A stretch of 64,000 nucleotides of DNA from Halomonas ventosae (lineage in GTDB: Bacteria > Pseudomonadota > Gammaproteobacteria > Pseudomonadales > Halomonadaceae): contig NZ_SNWH01000003.1 in the NCBI RefSeq assembly GCF_004361885.1, positions 1 to 64,000 on the forward strand. The letters run 5' to 3'. How positions within the stretch are numbered: the first letter of the stretch is position 1; each line of letters starts with the position of its first letter. Below the pieces are notes generated by a model. It did no database searches, was not told the DNA's origin, and saw only the letters and a program-made list of their open reading frames with translations. A program made the translations under genes and the position numbers. Of this stretch, positions 45,950 to 54,817 are shown piece by piece.

Positions 45950-47164
45950 ATGGATAGCGAAACGAGGCCGGCAGTAACGGGCAAGAGACTCGAGGCGACA
46001 TCGGCGGCACTCGAACGACTGCCTACAGTGGCAGGAGAGCGGCAAGACCTGCACATTGCCGCCGGCAACGACGCCGAGGCCGTGGCACGGTGGCTCGACG
46101 AGTACCGGGCCAGCCCCCGGACCCGACGTGCCTATCACCGCGAAGCGCAGCGCCTGCTGCTATGGCTGGCGGAGCAGGGCAGGGGGCTCGATGCGCTGCG
46201 CCGGGAAGACCTGGATGCCTTCGAGGCCTTCCTGGCCGACCCGCGCCCCGCCGCGCGCTGGATCGGGCCGGTTCGCCCACGCCATGACCCACGCTGGCGT
46301 CCCTTCCGCGGTCCGCTGTCGCCCGCCAGCCGTCGCCAGAGCCTGGTGATCCTGCAGGGCATGTTCGCCTGGCTGGTGGAGGCGGGTTGGGTGGCCCACA
46401 ATCCCTTCCGCCTGATGCGCGACAAGCGCCGCCGCCTGGACAACCGCCAGGGCGGGATCGAGCGCTACCTGGAGCGTCCGCTGTGGGAGTGGCTATGGGC
46501 GTGGTTGAACCGGCCGGCGGAGGAGGGCGCGGCGAGCCGACATCGCTTCGAACTTGCCCGGCGGCGTCTGATCTTCGGTTTCGCCTACCTGCTGGCCCCG
46601 CGGATCAGCGAGATGAGCGCGACGCGCATGAACGACTTCCAGCGCCGCGAAGGGCGCTGGTGGTGGCATGTCGTAGGCAAGGGTGACAAGGCGGCTCGTA
46701 TCCCGGTGCCGCCGGACATGATGGCGTTGCTGGGCGAGTGGCGAAGCACGCTGGGTCTGGCGGCGGAACCCTCGCCGGATGACGAATCCCCCCTGCTGCG
46801 GGCCCTGGACGGCCGCCGAGGGTTGGGCGACAACTGGCTCTATCGGCTGATCCGCGAGAGCTTCCAGGAGGCAGCCGAGGCGCTAGAGAAGGAGGCGGGC
46901 GAGATGACTCACGGCGAGGCGGGGCGCCTGCGTCAGGCGACACCCCACTGGCTGCGCCATACGGCGCTGACCCATCAGGCGCAGGCCGGGGTGGAGCTGC
47001 GCTACCTGGCCGCCACGGCTCGTCATTCGCGTCTCGACACCACGGCGCGCTACCTGCATGCCGAGGACGCGGAGTGGCATCGCCAGCAGGCGCGGCACGG
47101 GCTGGGGGCGCGAGGGCCGGCAGGCGATGACGACGATCGAGATGGCGGGCATGAGTCGTTATAA
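45950..47164 (+). CDS. Tyrosine recombinase paired with the KfrA-like gene
   Basis: 404 aa, AAGGAG upstream of the ATG. An N-terminal SAM-like core-binding domain (about 40-160; WLDEYRASPRTRRAYHREAQ) precedes the catalytic domain with all key residues: Arg218 (APRISEM), Lys244 (VVGKGDKAA), His333 and Arg336 (HWLRH), His359 (ARHSRL) and Tyr368 (TARYLH). It looks active. No phage, transposon or tRNA genes surround it; neighbours are nfuA and sufE. It resembles XerC/D-type enzymes with a long N-terminus, but dif-site recombination is not implied. It may act with the KfrA-like protein. Confidence 0.88.
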   Translation: MDSETRPAVTGKRLEATSAALERLPTVAGERQDLHIAAGNDAEAVARWLDEYRASPRTRRAYHREAQRLLLWLAEQGRGLDALRREDLDAFEAFLADPRPAARWIGPVRPRHDPRWRPFRGPLSPASRRQSLVILQGMFAWLVEAGWVAHNPFRLMRDKRRRLDNRQGGIERYLERPLWEWLWAWLNRPAEEGAASRHRFELARRRLIFGFAYLLAPRISEMSATRMNDFQRREGRWWWHVVGKGDKAARIPVPPDMMALLGEWRSTLGLAAEPSPDDESPLLRALDGRRGLGDNWLYRLIRESFQEAAEALEKEAGEMTHGEAGRLRQATPHWLRHTALTHQAQAGVELRYLAATARHSRLDTTARYLHAEDAEWHRQQARHGLGARGPAGDDDDRDGGHESL

Positions 47165-47192
47165 TGGCACCAGCCACCTTCCAGGAGAGACC

Positions 47193-47621
47193 ATGACTGC
47201 CGTAAGCACCGCCGAACAGGCCCAGCAGGAGCTTCTCGAGGAGTTTGAGATGTTCGACAACTGGATGGACCGTTACCAGTACCTCATCGACCTGGGCAAG
47301 CAGCTGCCGGCCTTCCCCGAGGAGTGGAAGGTCGACGAACTGAAGATCCAGGGCTGCCAATCCAACGTCTGGATGCACCACTGTCGCGAGGGCGAGACCC
47401 TGCATTTTGATGCGGTCTCCGACGCCGCCATCGTCTCCGGGCTGATCGCCGTGTTAATGCGCATCTACAATGATCGCTCCCCGGCAGATATCCGTGCCAC
47501 CAGCCCGCACTTCATGCGCGACCTGGGCCTCGACAAGCACCTCTCGCCGACCCGCAGCAACGGCCTCAACGCCATGCTGGAGCGCATCTACCGGGTGGCC
47601 GAGGCAGAGATGGCCGCTTGA
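47193..47621 (+). CDS. sufE: Cysteine desulfurase activator SufE
   Basis: 142 aa from ATG 47193 (AGGAGA upstream); in-frame starts further upstream lie inside the recombinase. The sulfur-accepting cysteine is in KIQGCQSNVW near 57, and MFDNWMDRYQYLIDLGKQLP near 20-39 is typical of SufE/CsdE. It takes sulfur from a cysteine desulfurase. No sufS or csdA is adjacent. The gene is convergent with yidD with no spacing. Confidence 0.92.
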   Translation: MTAVSTAEQAQQELLEEFEMFDNWMDRYQYLIDLGKQLPAFPEEWKVDELKIQGCQSNVWMHHCREGETLHFDAVSDAAIVSGLIAVLMRIYNDRSPADIRATSPHFMRDLGLDKHLSPTRSNGLNAMLERIYRVAEAEMAA

Positions 47622-47990
47622 TCAGCGGTTCCCGGGTGGCTGGTCGTCCGTCCGGCAGCGGAACTGCTCGTCAAGTTCTGGATCCTCCCGGCAGAGCCGT
47701 TCGCTGGGGCCGCCCGGCACCGGGTCAATGCCGCCCTCGCCGCCCGGGTGACAGCGAGCGATCCGACGCAGCGCCATGATCCCGCCCCTGAGCGGGCCAT
47801 GCATCTCCAGCGCCTCCCGCGCATAGCTCGAACAGCTCGGCCAGTAGCGGCAGCGTGGCCCCAGCAGCGGGCTGAGGGTGAGCTGGTAGAGCCTCACCAT
47901 CGCGATCATCAGCCAGCTCAGGGCCCGACCCAGCCATCGCCACAGGCGCTGGATCGCGGTAGCCAGCCAGGACCTCTCAGCCCTTGCCAT
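47622..47990 (-). CDS. yidD: Membrane protein insertion factor YidD
   Basis: 122 aa. The YidD signature is complete: [23 protein letters not shown]... with conserved cysteines, [27 protein letters not shown], and GGIDPVP. An N-terminal extension of about 30 residues with a hydrophobic segment and a variable C-terminal tail are normal. YidD aids YidC-dependent insertion. Here it is separated from rpmH-rnpA-yidC and overlaps hisI by 14 bp, an unusual neighbourhood but a common relocation. Confidence 0.93.
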   Translation of the reverse strand: MARAERSWLATAIQRLWRWLGRALSWLMIAMVRLYQLTLSPLLGPRCRYWPSCSSYAREALEMHGPLRGGIMALRRIARCHPGGEGGIDPVPGGPSERLCREDPELDEQFRCRTDDQPPGNR

Positions 47991-48417
47991 ACAGGGTATC
48001 AGGGTCGATCAGGGGATCGCTGGCGATGCGTGCCGCATCGCCCTCCAGTGCCACATAGAAACAGCTGCGCCTGCCGCTGTGGCAGGCCGGCCCGGTCTGG
48101 TCCACCTGTAGCAGCAGGGTGTCGCCGTCGCAGTCCAGCGCCGCGCCCTTCAGATGCTGCTGCTGGCCAGAACTCTCGCCCTTGCGCCACAGCCTGCCCC
48201 GCGAGCGTGACCAGTAGCAGACCCGGCCAGTGCGCAGGGTTTCGTCCAGGGCCTCGCGGTTCATCCAGGCCATCATCAGCACCTCGCCACTGTCGTGCTG
48301 CTGGGCGATGACCGGGAGCATGCCGTCGGCATTGAAGCGGATGGCGTCGAGGATCTCGCCCAAGGGGAAGCGGCTGTCGGCGGCGGCCTGTTCCAGGGCC
48401 TTGAAGGTATCGCTCAT
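47977..48417 (-). CDS. hisI: Phosphoribosyl-AMP cyclohydrolase HisI
   Basis: 146 aa. Signatures: [47 protein letters not shown], and the Zn-binding cysteines in [21 protein letters not shown] and RSCFY. It opens the purine ring in step 3 of histidine synthesis. It is away from other his genes and overlaps zur by 4 bp. HisI-like paralogues next to zinc regulators exist as zinc-sparing copies, so this could be a Zur-linked isozyme rather than the main HisI. Confidence 0.9.
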   Translation of the reverse strand: MSDTFKALEQAAADSRFPLGEILDAIRFNADGMLPVIAQQHDSGEVLMMAWMNREALDETLRTGRVCYWSRSRGRLWRKGESSGQQQHLKGAALDCDGDTLLLQVDQTGPACHSGRRSCFYVALEGDAARIASDPLIDPDTLYGKG

Positions 48418-48887
48418 GGAAACTCCGCGTAAAGGGCAGGGCGCTTGGAGGCTTGCCGGCAGGCATCACACTGACCCAGCAGCTCGATGGTCTGGCGCTG
48501 GACCACGAAACCCCGTTCGCGGGCGCGGCGCGTCAGGTGATCGTTTATCTCGTCCAGGTGCAGCTCCTCGACACGCCGACAGAGGCGACAGATCAGCAGC
48601 TGGAAGCCATGGGCATGCTCGGGACAGGGACAGGCCACATAGGCATTGAGGGACTCAATGCGATGCACCAACCCCTGGTCGATGAGAAACTCCAGGGCGC
48701 GATAGACGGTCGGTGGTCGGGCCGCCGCGTGTTCCGTGGCCAGGCGGTCAAGCAGCTCATAGGCTTTCAGACTGCCGGGGGCGTCGGCAATCATCTCCAG
48801 TACGCGCCGTCGGATCGGCGTGAAGCGTGCGCCGCGTTGCTGGCACTGCCGCTCGGCTTGGCGGATCATGTCGCAGAAATCGGTCAT
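48414..48887 (-). CDS. zur: Zinc uptake regulator Zur (Fur family)
   Basis: 157 aa from ATG 48887; the 17-residue upstream extension has no good start site. The Fur fold is seen: FTPIRRRVLEMIADAPGSLKAYELL, RPPTVYRALEFLIDQGLVHRIES. Zinc-structural cysteines occur as CRLCRR and CDAC, plus ACPCPEHAHGFQLLIC in the regulatory site, more like Zur than Fur. It represses zinc-uptake genes. It leads the zur-hisI-yidD operon; an AT-rich palindrome is upstream. Confidence 0.88.
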   Translation of the reverse strand: MTDFCDMIRQAERQCQQRGARFTPIRRRVLEMIADAPGSLKAYELLDRLATEHAAARPPTVYRALEFLIDQGLVHRIESLNAYVACPCPEHAHGFQLLICRLCRRVEELHLDEINDHLTRRARERGFVVQRQTIELLGQCDACRQASKRPALYAEFP

Positions 48888-49015
48888 GGCACCCGGAGCG
48901 ATGGCTGGGAGAAAACGATATTCTACGCACCGCGTCATGGAGGGGCCAGTCGCAGCCGCCCTCCGGCCATCTCGCGGGGCAGCGGTGTTCGGACGCTACA
49001 GCTCCGGTATTTAAC

Positions 49016-49029
49016 ATAATATACATTAT
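49016..49029. promoter_or_regulatory. AT-rich palindrome in the zur/lipoprotein divergent spacer
   Basis: ATAAT, a 4-bp spacer and ATTAT lie in the 249-bp spacer between zur and the lipoprotein gene. A Zur-box-like site is a possibility; the match is short. The plus strand also carries AAGGAGGGG followed by a 25-codon GTG frame (49048-49122) of doubtful status. Confidence 0.3.
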
Positions 49030-49136
49030 ACGAACCCAAGGAGGGGGTGTATTCATGTAATACCTGGCCATGCGGATGGCACAGTTTCGGGTATTCCACT
49101 AGTATATTTATACACAACCTATAGTTGGAACTTGCT

Positions 49137-49685
49137 ATGTACAGGAAATGGCTTTTCCGCCTGGCCTTGATGGTGCTTCCTCTGGGAGTGCTGGCCGGCT
49201 GCAGCAGCGTGGATGTCGAGCATTACGCCGGCACCACTCCGCGCCTCGACATCGGCGACTACTTCAATGGCAAGACCCGTGCCTGGGGCATGGTCCAGGA
49301 TTATAGTGGCGAAGTGCAGCGGCGCTTCACCGTGGACATCAATGGTCAGCTCGAGGGCAATACCCTGACCCTGGATGAACGCTTCACCTATGATAATGGT
49401 AAGACTGACCGCCGCGTATGGACCTTCGAGCGACAAGGCGAGAACCGCTGGATCGGGCACGCCGATGACGTCGAACAGGCGGTGGAAGCACGCCAGGCCG
49501 GCCACGTCTTCCACATGAACTATCGCCTGCCCGTCGAGGTCTCCGGTCGCGAGATGACCTTCACGCTGGACGACTGGATGTACCTGCAGCCTGACGGTCG
49601 GCTGATCAACCGCACGGCCATGAGCAAGTTCGGCGTGACGCTTGCCGAGATCACCATTGTCTTTGATCGCAACGCGCCGCCCTGA
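49137..49685 (+). CDS. DUF3833 lipoprotein
   Basis: 182 aa from ATG 49137. The signal FRLALMVLPLGVLAGCSS holds a clear lipobox (LAGC) with Cys at about 22, and the mature protein starts after it. The core SVDVEHYAGTTPRLDIGDYF, GWAGMVQDYSGEV-like segment (AWGMVQDYSG) and the C-terminal VSGREMTFTLDDWMYLQPDG match DUF3833, an outer-membrane-anchored lipocalin-like family of unknown function. A shared bidirectional terminator follows. Confidence 0.87.
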   Translation: MYRKWLFRLALMVLPLGVLAGCSSVDVEHYAGTTPRLDIGDYFNGKTRAWGMVQDYSGEVQRRFTVDINGQLEGNTLTLDERFTYDNGKTDRRVWTFERQGENRWIGHADDVEQAVEARQAGHVFHMNYRLPVEVSGREMTFTLDDWMYLQPDGRLINRTAMSKFGVTLAEITIVFDRNAPP

Positions 49686-49703
49686 GCATCGCTTGGATAC
49701 AAC

Positions 49704-49734
49704 AAGGCCCCGGATCTGAAAATCCGGGGCCTTT
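49704..49734. terminator. Bidirectional terminator between the lipoprotein and ectC
   Basis: AAGGCCCCGGAT and ATCCGGGGCCTT form a perfect 12-bp stem with a 6-nt loop. TTTCC follows on the plus strand and TTGTTG on the minus strand. It ends both the lipoprotein transcript and the ectABC operon. Confidence 0.78.
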
Positions 49735-49735
49735 C

Positions 49736-49767
49736 CGTCTATGGCAAATGCCGTCTATGGCAAATGC
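49736..49767. repeat. Tandem 16-bp duplication just downstream of ectC
   Basis: CGTCTATGGCAAATGC occurs twice in direct tandem (49736-49751 and 49752-49767) between the terminator and the ectC stop. It seems a recent duplication with no evident function. Confidence 0.85.
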
Positions 49768-49769
49768 GA

Positions 49770-50186
49770 TCACAGCGGTGTCTTGTCGTCCGGTTCATTG
49801 GCCGGCGCGTAGGAGCCATCCTCACGATGGACTTCCTTGCCCGTCAGAGCCGGCGTAAACACGCAGGCCAGGTGCATGGTCTTGCTAGCACGCAGCAGGT
49901 GATCGTCGTGCTGGTCGAGAATGTAGATATCACCCGGCTTGATCGGCCATATCTTGCCGTCGGCCAGGGTCTCCACCTCGCCTTCGCCTTCGATGCAGTA
50001 GACGGCCTCGAAGTGATGCTTATAGTGGATGTGGGTCTCGGTACCTTCGAAGATGCGCGTGATATGGAAGGAACATTTGCCGCCGTCTTCTGCCAGCAAC
50101 AGGCGTGTGCTATCCCAGTTGCCGTTCTCGGCCACGACAAGGCGCTCGCCCTGTTGACGGGCTTCCTCGAGATTGCGAACGATCAT
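49770..50186 (-). CDS. ectC: L-ectoine synthase EctC
   Basis: 138 aa from ATG 50186 (AAAGGGAG upstream), as long as known EctC proteins (about 130-137 aa). Cupin motifs include [32 protein letters not shown] (parts near 43-72) and [20 protein letters not shown] near 80-100, which bind iron and substrate. It cyclises N-gamma-acetyl-2,4-diaminobutyrate to ectoine, the main compatible solute. Last gene of ectABC. Confidence 0.97.
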   Translation of the reverse strand: MIVRNLEEARQQGERLVVAENGNWDSTRLLLAEDGGKCSFHITRIFEGTETHIHYKHHFEAVYCIEGEGEVETLADGKIWPIKPGDIYILDQHDDHLLRASKTMHLACVFTPALTGKEVHREDGSYAPANEPDDKTPL

Positions 50187-50297
50187 GGATGAACTCCCTT
50201 TGTTCAGATCCAGAAATTGGTCGCCGCCAGGCGGCAGACCACTGATCCCGCGCCTCGCCATTCAGCTGCAATGTGACGCAGGATAACCACCAGCTTA

Positions 50298-51665
<1,368 letters not shown>

Positions 51666-52244
51666 TCAGATGCGACCGGTTTGGAAGGGGCCGATGCGCA
51701 CGAGGTTTTCCGGGTCATGCTCGCCACCGAGCTGATCGGTGGAGAAATACTCGCGGCTGTTGAGCGGTGCCTGCCAGCGTTCGGCAAGTCGTCGGAACAG
51801 CCCCCATGAAGCCTGGTTATCGGGAGTAATGGTGGTTTCCAGATGGTGAACCTCGGCCATCTCCGGGCGGCTCATCACGGCTTCCACCAGGCGCCGGGCC
51901 AGGCCGGTACCGCGCGCCTTCTCGCCAACCGCCACCTGCCACAAGAAGTAGGTGTCCGGGGCGTTGCGCTTCACGTAACCGGAGACGAAGCCGACAATTT
52001 CCCCTTCCTCGTTGGTGGCCACGGCGCAGCTGTCGCGAAACTGGGTCGCCAGCAACAGATAGGCATAGGCGGAGTTGACGTCCAGTGGCGGGCAGGACTT
52101 GATCAGCTCGTAGATGCCCCAGCCGTCATCGGGATTGGGCTTGCGGATAAACAGCGGGTAAGAGTCGTGGCCGACGACGGCATCCGCCACCGTGGGACGA
52201 GCCAGATTGGCAGAAGGCGTGAAAGGCTCAGTGGTTGTGTTCAT
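51666..52244 (-). CDS. ectA: L-2,4-diaminobutyrate N-gamma-acetyltransferase EctA
   Basis: 192 aa from ATG 52244, the same length as H. elongata EctA. GNAT fold with acetyl-CoA-binding VAVGEKARGTGLARRLVEA near 105-123 and TTITPDNQASWGLFRRLAE near 138-156. It acetylates diaminobutyrate, the second ectoine step. First gene of the operon; a sigma-70-type promoter is visible upstream. An in-frame ATG 48 bp earlier is not preferred. Confidence 0.97.
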   Translation of the reverse strand: MNTTTEPFTPSANLARPTVADAVVGHDSYPLFIRKPNPDDGWGIYELIKSCPPLDVNSAYAYLLLATQFRDSCAVATNEEGEIVGFVSGYVKRNAPDTYFLWQVAVGEKARGTGLARRLVEAVMSRPEMAEVHHLETTITPDNQASWGLFRRLAERWQAPLNSREYFSTDQLGGEHDPENLVRIGPFQTGRI

Positions 52245-52276
52245 GGGTGTGGTTCGCTGTAGCGAATTTGTGAAAG

Positions 52277-52305
52277 AGTATAACAGCAGCATATCGGCGA
52301 TTCAA
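52277..52305 (-). promoter_or_regulatory. ectA: Sigma-70-type promoter of ectABC
   Basis: On the minus strand TTGAAT (52305-52300) and TATACT (52282-52277) are separated by exactly 17 bp. The transcription start should be near 52270, about 25 nt before the ectA ATG. Ectoine promoters in Halomonas are osmoregulated and may include a sigma-38 start; additional AT-rich sequence upstream could hold one. Confidence 0.65.
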
Positions 52306-52482
52306 AAATCATGATTATTATCCTGACCATCCGCTTTCATAATGGAATATTATACTGAATAGGCTGGCCTCGACAGTCGAGCTGCCTACCTGGGAGCATG
52401 GCCCACGGCGGGAGCGCCGGAACCGATTGCCGCAGGCCACCTCAAAGGGTGGCCCGCCGCAGTACCGAGGTTCGGCAAGGGC

Positions 52483-53844
52483 TCAGCGCCGAGTCGGCGT
52501 CCGCAGGGTGACGAATTCCTCGGCACTGGTGGGATGGATGCCCACGGTGGCATCGAAGTCGGCCTTGGTGAGGCCCGCGCGCACGGCCACGGCGATGCCC
52601 TGGATCAATTCACCTGCCTCCTCGCCCACCATATGGGCCCCCACGACTACGTCGCTGGCGTCATCGACGACCAGCTTCATCAGACAGCGTTCACGGCTGC
52701 CGGAAAGGGTGTGCTTCATCGGGCGGAAATCGGTCGCGTAGACGCGGATTTCGCCACACGCCACGCGGGCCTGCTCTTCGGAGAGTCCTACGCTTGCGAT
52801 GTTGGGGTGACAGAATACCGCGGTGGGAATGTGGCGGTAGTCCAGCGGGGCCGGCTGGGTCTTTTCAAAGTGGTGCTTGACCAACTGCATGGCCTCGGCG
52901 AGGGCCACCGGCGTCAGCTCGGGGCCACCAGTCACGTCGCCCAGCGCCAGGATCGAGGGCACGGAGGTCTCGAAGCGCTCGTTGACGCGCAGGTGGCCAG
53001 TATCGGTCAAAGCGATATCGAGGCGATCCAGGCCCAGACCCGCGAGATTCGGGCGTCGTCCGGTCGCGGCCAGTACTGTATCCACCTCCAGTTGCTCGCC
53101 ATTGGTGAGGCTCACCCGCAGCCCCCCTTCGACCTTCTCGATCGAGACGATATTGGCCTCGAAGTGCAACTGGAGACCCTTCTTGGCCATTTCGTCGCGG
53201 GCGAACTCGCGCACCTGTTGGTCGAAGCCGCGCAGGAACAGCTCGCGTCGATAGACTAGATGGGTTTCGCTGCCAAGGCCATTGAAGATGCTGGCGAACT
53301 CCACGGCGATATAGCCACCGCCAAGCACCAAAAAGCGCTCGGGAAAGCGTTCAAGGTCGAAGATCCGATTGGAATCGACGACATGCTCGTTGCCCGGGAA
53401 ATCCGGCACCCAGGGCCAGCCGCCCACCGCGACCAGAATCTTCTCCGCGCTGAGGGTCTCGTCGTTGACGCTGACATGGTGCGCATCCAGCACGTGGGCG
53501 CGACCGTTGATCAGGCGCACGCCGGCCGAATCGAGCAGCCCCGCGTAGATCTCATTGAGACGCTTGATCTCGCCGATCTTGTTATCGCGCAACGTAGCCC
53601 ACTCGAAGTGCGGGGCCTCGGGCAGGTGCCAGCCGAAGCCACCGGCATCCTCGAAGGCCTCATGGAAGTGGGCGGCATAAGAGTAGAGCTTTTTGGGTAC
53701 ACAGCCCACGTTGACGCAGGTGCCGCCCAGGTAGCGATCCTCCGCCACGGCGACCCGCGCACCGGTGACAGCGGCGGTGCGAGCGGCGCGCACCCCGCCG
53801 GAACCCGCCCCAATCACGAACAGGTCAAAATCGAAATCTGCCAC
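52483..53844 (-). CDS. gor: Glutathione-disulfide reductase
   Basis: 453 aa, the E. coli Gor length (450). FAD-binding [14 protein letters not shown] near 12-25, the redox disulfide [13 protein letters not shown] near 40-52, an NAD(P)-binding [13 protein letters not shown] near 175-187 and the C-terminal active-site [11 protein letters not shown] near 436-446. It reduces glutathione disulfide with NADPH. The gene is convergent with nothing close; it lies between the ectABC promoter region and carbonic anhydrase. Confidence 0.93.
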   Translation of the reverse strand: MADFDFDLFVIGAGSGGVRAARTAAVTGARVAVAEDRYLGGTCVNVGCVPKKLYSYAAHFHEAFEDAGGFGWHLPEAPHFEWATLRDNKIGEIKRLNEIYAGLLDSAGVRLINGRAHVLDAHHVSVNDETLSAEKILVAVGGWPWVPDFPGNEHVVDSNRIFDLERFPERFLVLGGGYIAVEFASIFNGLGSETHLVYRRELFLRGFDQQVREFARDEMAKKGLQLHFEANIVSIEKVEGGLRVSLTNGEQLEVDTVLAATGRRPNLAGLGLDRLDIALTDTGHLRVNERFETSVPSILALGDVTGGPELTPVALAEAMQLVKHHFEKTQPAPLDYRHIPTAVFCHPNIASVGLSEEQARVACGEIRVYATDFRPMKHTLSGSRERCLMKLVVDDASDVVVGAHMVGEEAGELIQGIAVAVRAGLTKADFDATVGIHPTSAEEFVTLRTPTRR

Positions 53845-54006
53845 GCAAGCCTCCTGTCGAAGGGTCGAGCCGCATGCGGCCCGTCAATGAGTCTGGTCAT
53901 GCATCATACCAGTCCGGGCAAGGCCCCGGGAGAGCGCTTGACCCTCTCGAACGGCAAGGTTAAAAGAGGGCAGCCCACTTGCCTGCCGAGCCCTACGGAA
54001 CCCGCC

Positions 54007-54657
54007 ATGAGAGATGAGATCGAGAAACTGCTGGCCAACAACCGCGCCTGGGCGGAGAAGATGTGCCGGGACGACCCGGACTATTTCGCCCGCCTGGCCC
54101 GCCAGCAGAGCCCCGAGTATTTGTGGATTGGCTGCTCCGACTCTCGCGTGCCGGCCAACCAGATCATCGACCTGCCGCCAGGCGAGGTCTTCGTGCATCG
54201 CAATGTCGCCAACCTGCTTCACCATAACGACATGAATGCCCTATCAGTGGTGCAGTTTGCCGTCGACGTGCTCAAGGTGCGCCACATCATGGTGGTCGGC
54301 CACTATGGCTGCGGTGGGGTGCGGGCGGTGGTTGGCGGCGGCGAGTGTGGCATGGTTGACTATTGGCTGCATCCGCTCCGCGAGCTCTATAGTCGCTACC
54401 GGCATGACCTGGAAGGACTGCCGCTCGAGGAGCAGGTCGACCGCATGTGCGAGCACAACGTCGAGGCGCAGGTGAAGAACCTGTGTCGCACCAAGATCGT
54501 CCAACGGGCCTGGCAGCGCGGTCAGTCGCTCTCGGTACATGGCTGGGTCTACGGGCTGAGTGATGGTCGGGTCTCCGATCTCGACTGCAGCGTCCACGGC
54601 CTCGATCAGGTCGCCACGCTCTATCGCATCGATCGCCTCACCCCCGCCGGAGACTGA
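54007..54657 (+). CDS. can: Beta-class carbonic anhydrase
   Basis: 216 aa from ATG 54007. The Zn ligands and catalytic dyad are in GCSDSRVPANQI near 42-53 (Cys, Asp, Arg) and HYGCGGV near 98-104 (His, Cys). RNVANLLHHNDMNALSVVQFAV is the usual intervening block. It interconverts CO2 and bicarbonate; near this window's formate dehydrogenase it could help handle CO2, though that is only suggestion. The Shine-Dalgarno is weak (TACGGAA). Confidence 0.93.
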   Translation: MRDEIEKLLANNRAWAEKMCRDDPDYFARLARQQSPEYLWIGCSDSRVPANQIIDLPPGEVFVHRNVANLLHHNDMNALSVVQFAVDVLKVRHIMVVGHYGCGGVRAVVGGGECGMVDYWLHPLRELYSRYRHDLEGLPLEEQVDRMCEHNVEAQVKNLCRTKIVQRAWQRGQSLSVHGWVYGLSDGRVSDLDCSVHGLDQVATLYRIDRLTPAGD

Positions 54658-54684
54658 CACAACCCCGGTCTGGCAGACTCATTG

Positions 54685-54705
54685 CCGGGCGCCGGGCGCC
54701 GGGCG
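54685..54705. repeat. Three tandem GCCGGGC heptamers
   Basis: GCCGGGC is repeated three times head to tail in the spacer between can and the peptide ABC importer operon, followed by GC. A short slippage-prone repeat. Confidence 0.8.
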
Positions 54706-54817
54706 CATGGCCATTCTCACAATTTCGCTTGTGCCCCGGTGGTCAGGCTCACTATGTTGTTGGCTGGACCTTCGCGGTCATCACCCCAATAAAAAGTCAC
54801 CCAGCATGGAATAACCT

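Noticed and set aside
45950-47164. Reading the recombinase as an integrase of a prophage or of the island at 4.8-13.4 kb
   Set aside because: No tRNA, direct repeats, AlpA, primase or structural genes lie next to it, and the flanking genes are ordinary core genes.
54685-54705. GCCGGGC triplicate as a CRISPR-like or protein-binding array
   Set aside because: Only three 7-bp copies in direct contact without spacers; this is a simple tandem repeat. No CRISPR-type array was seen anywhere in the window.
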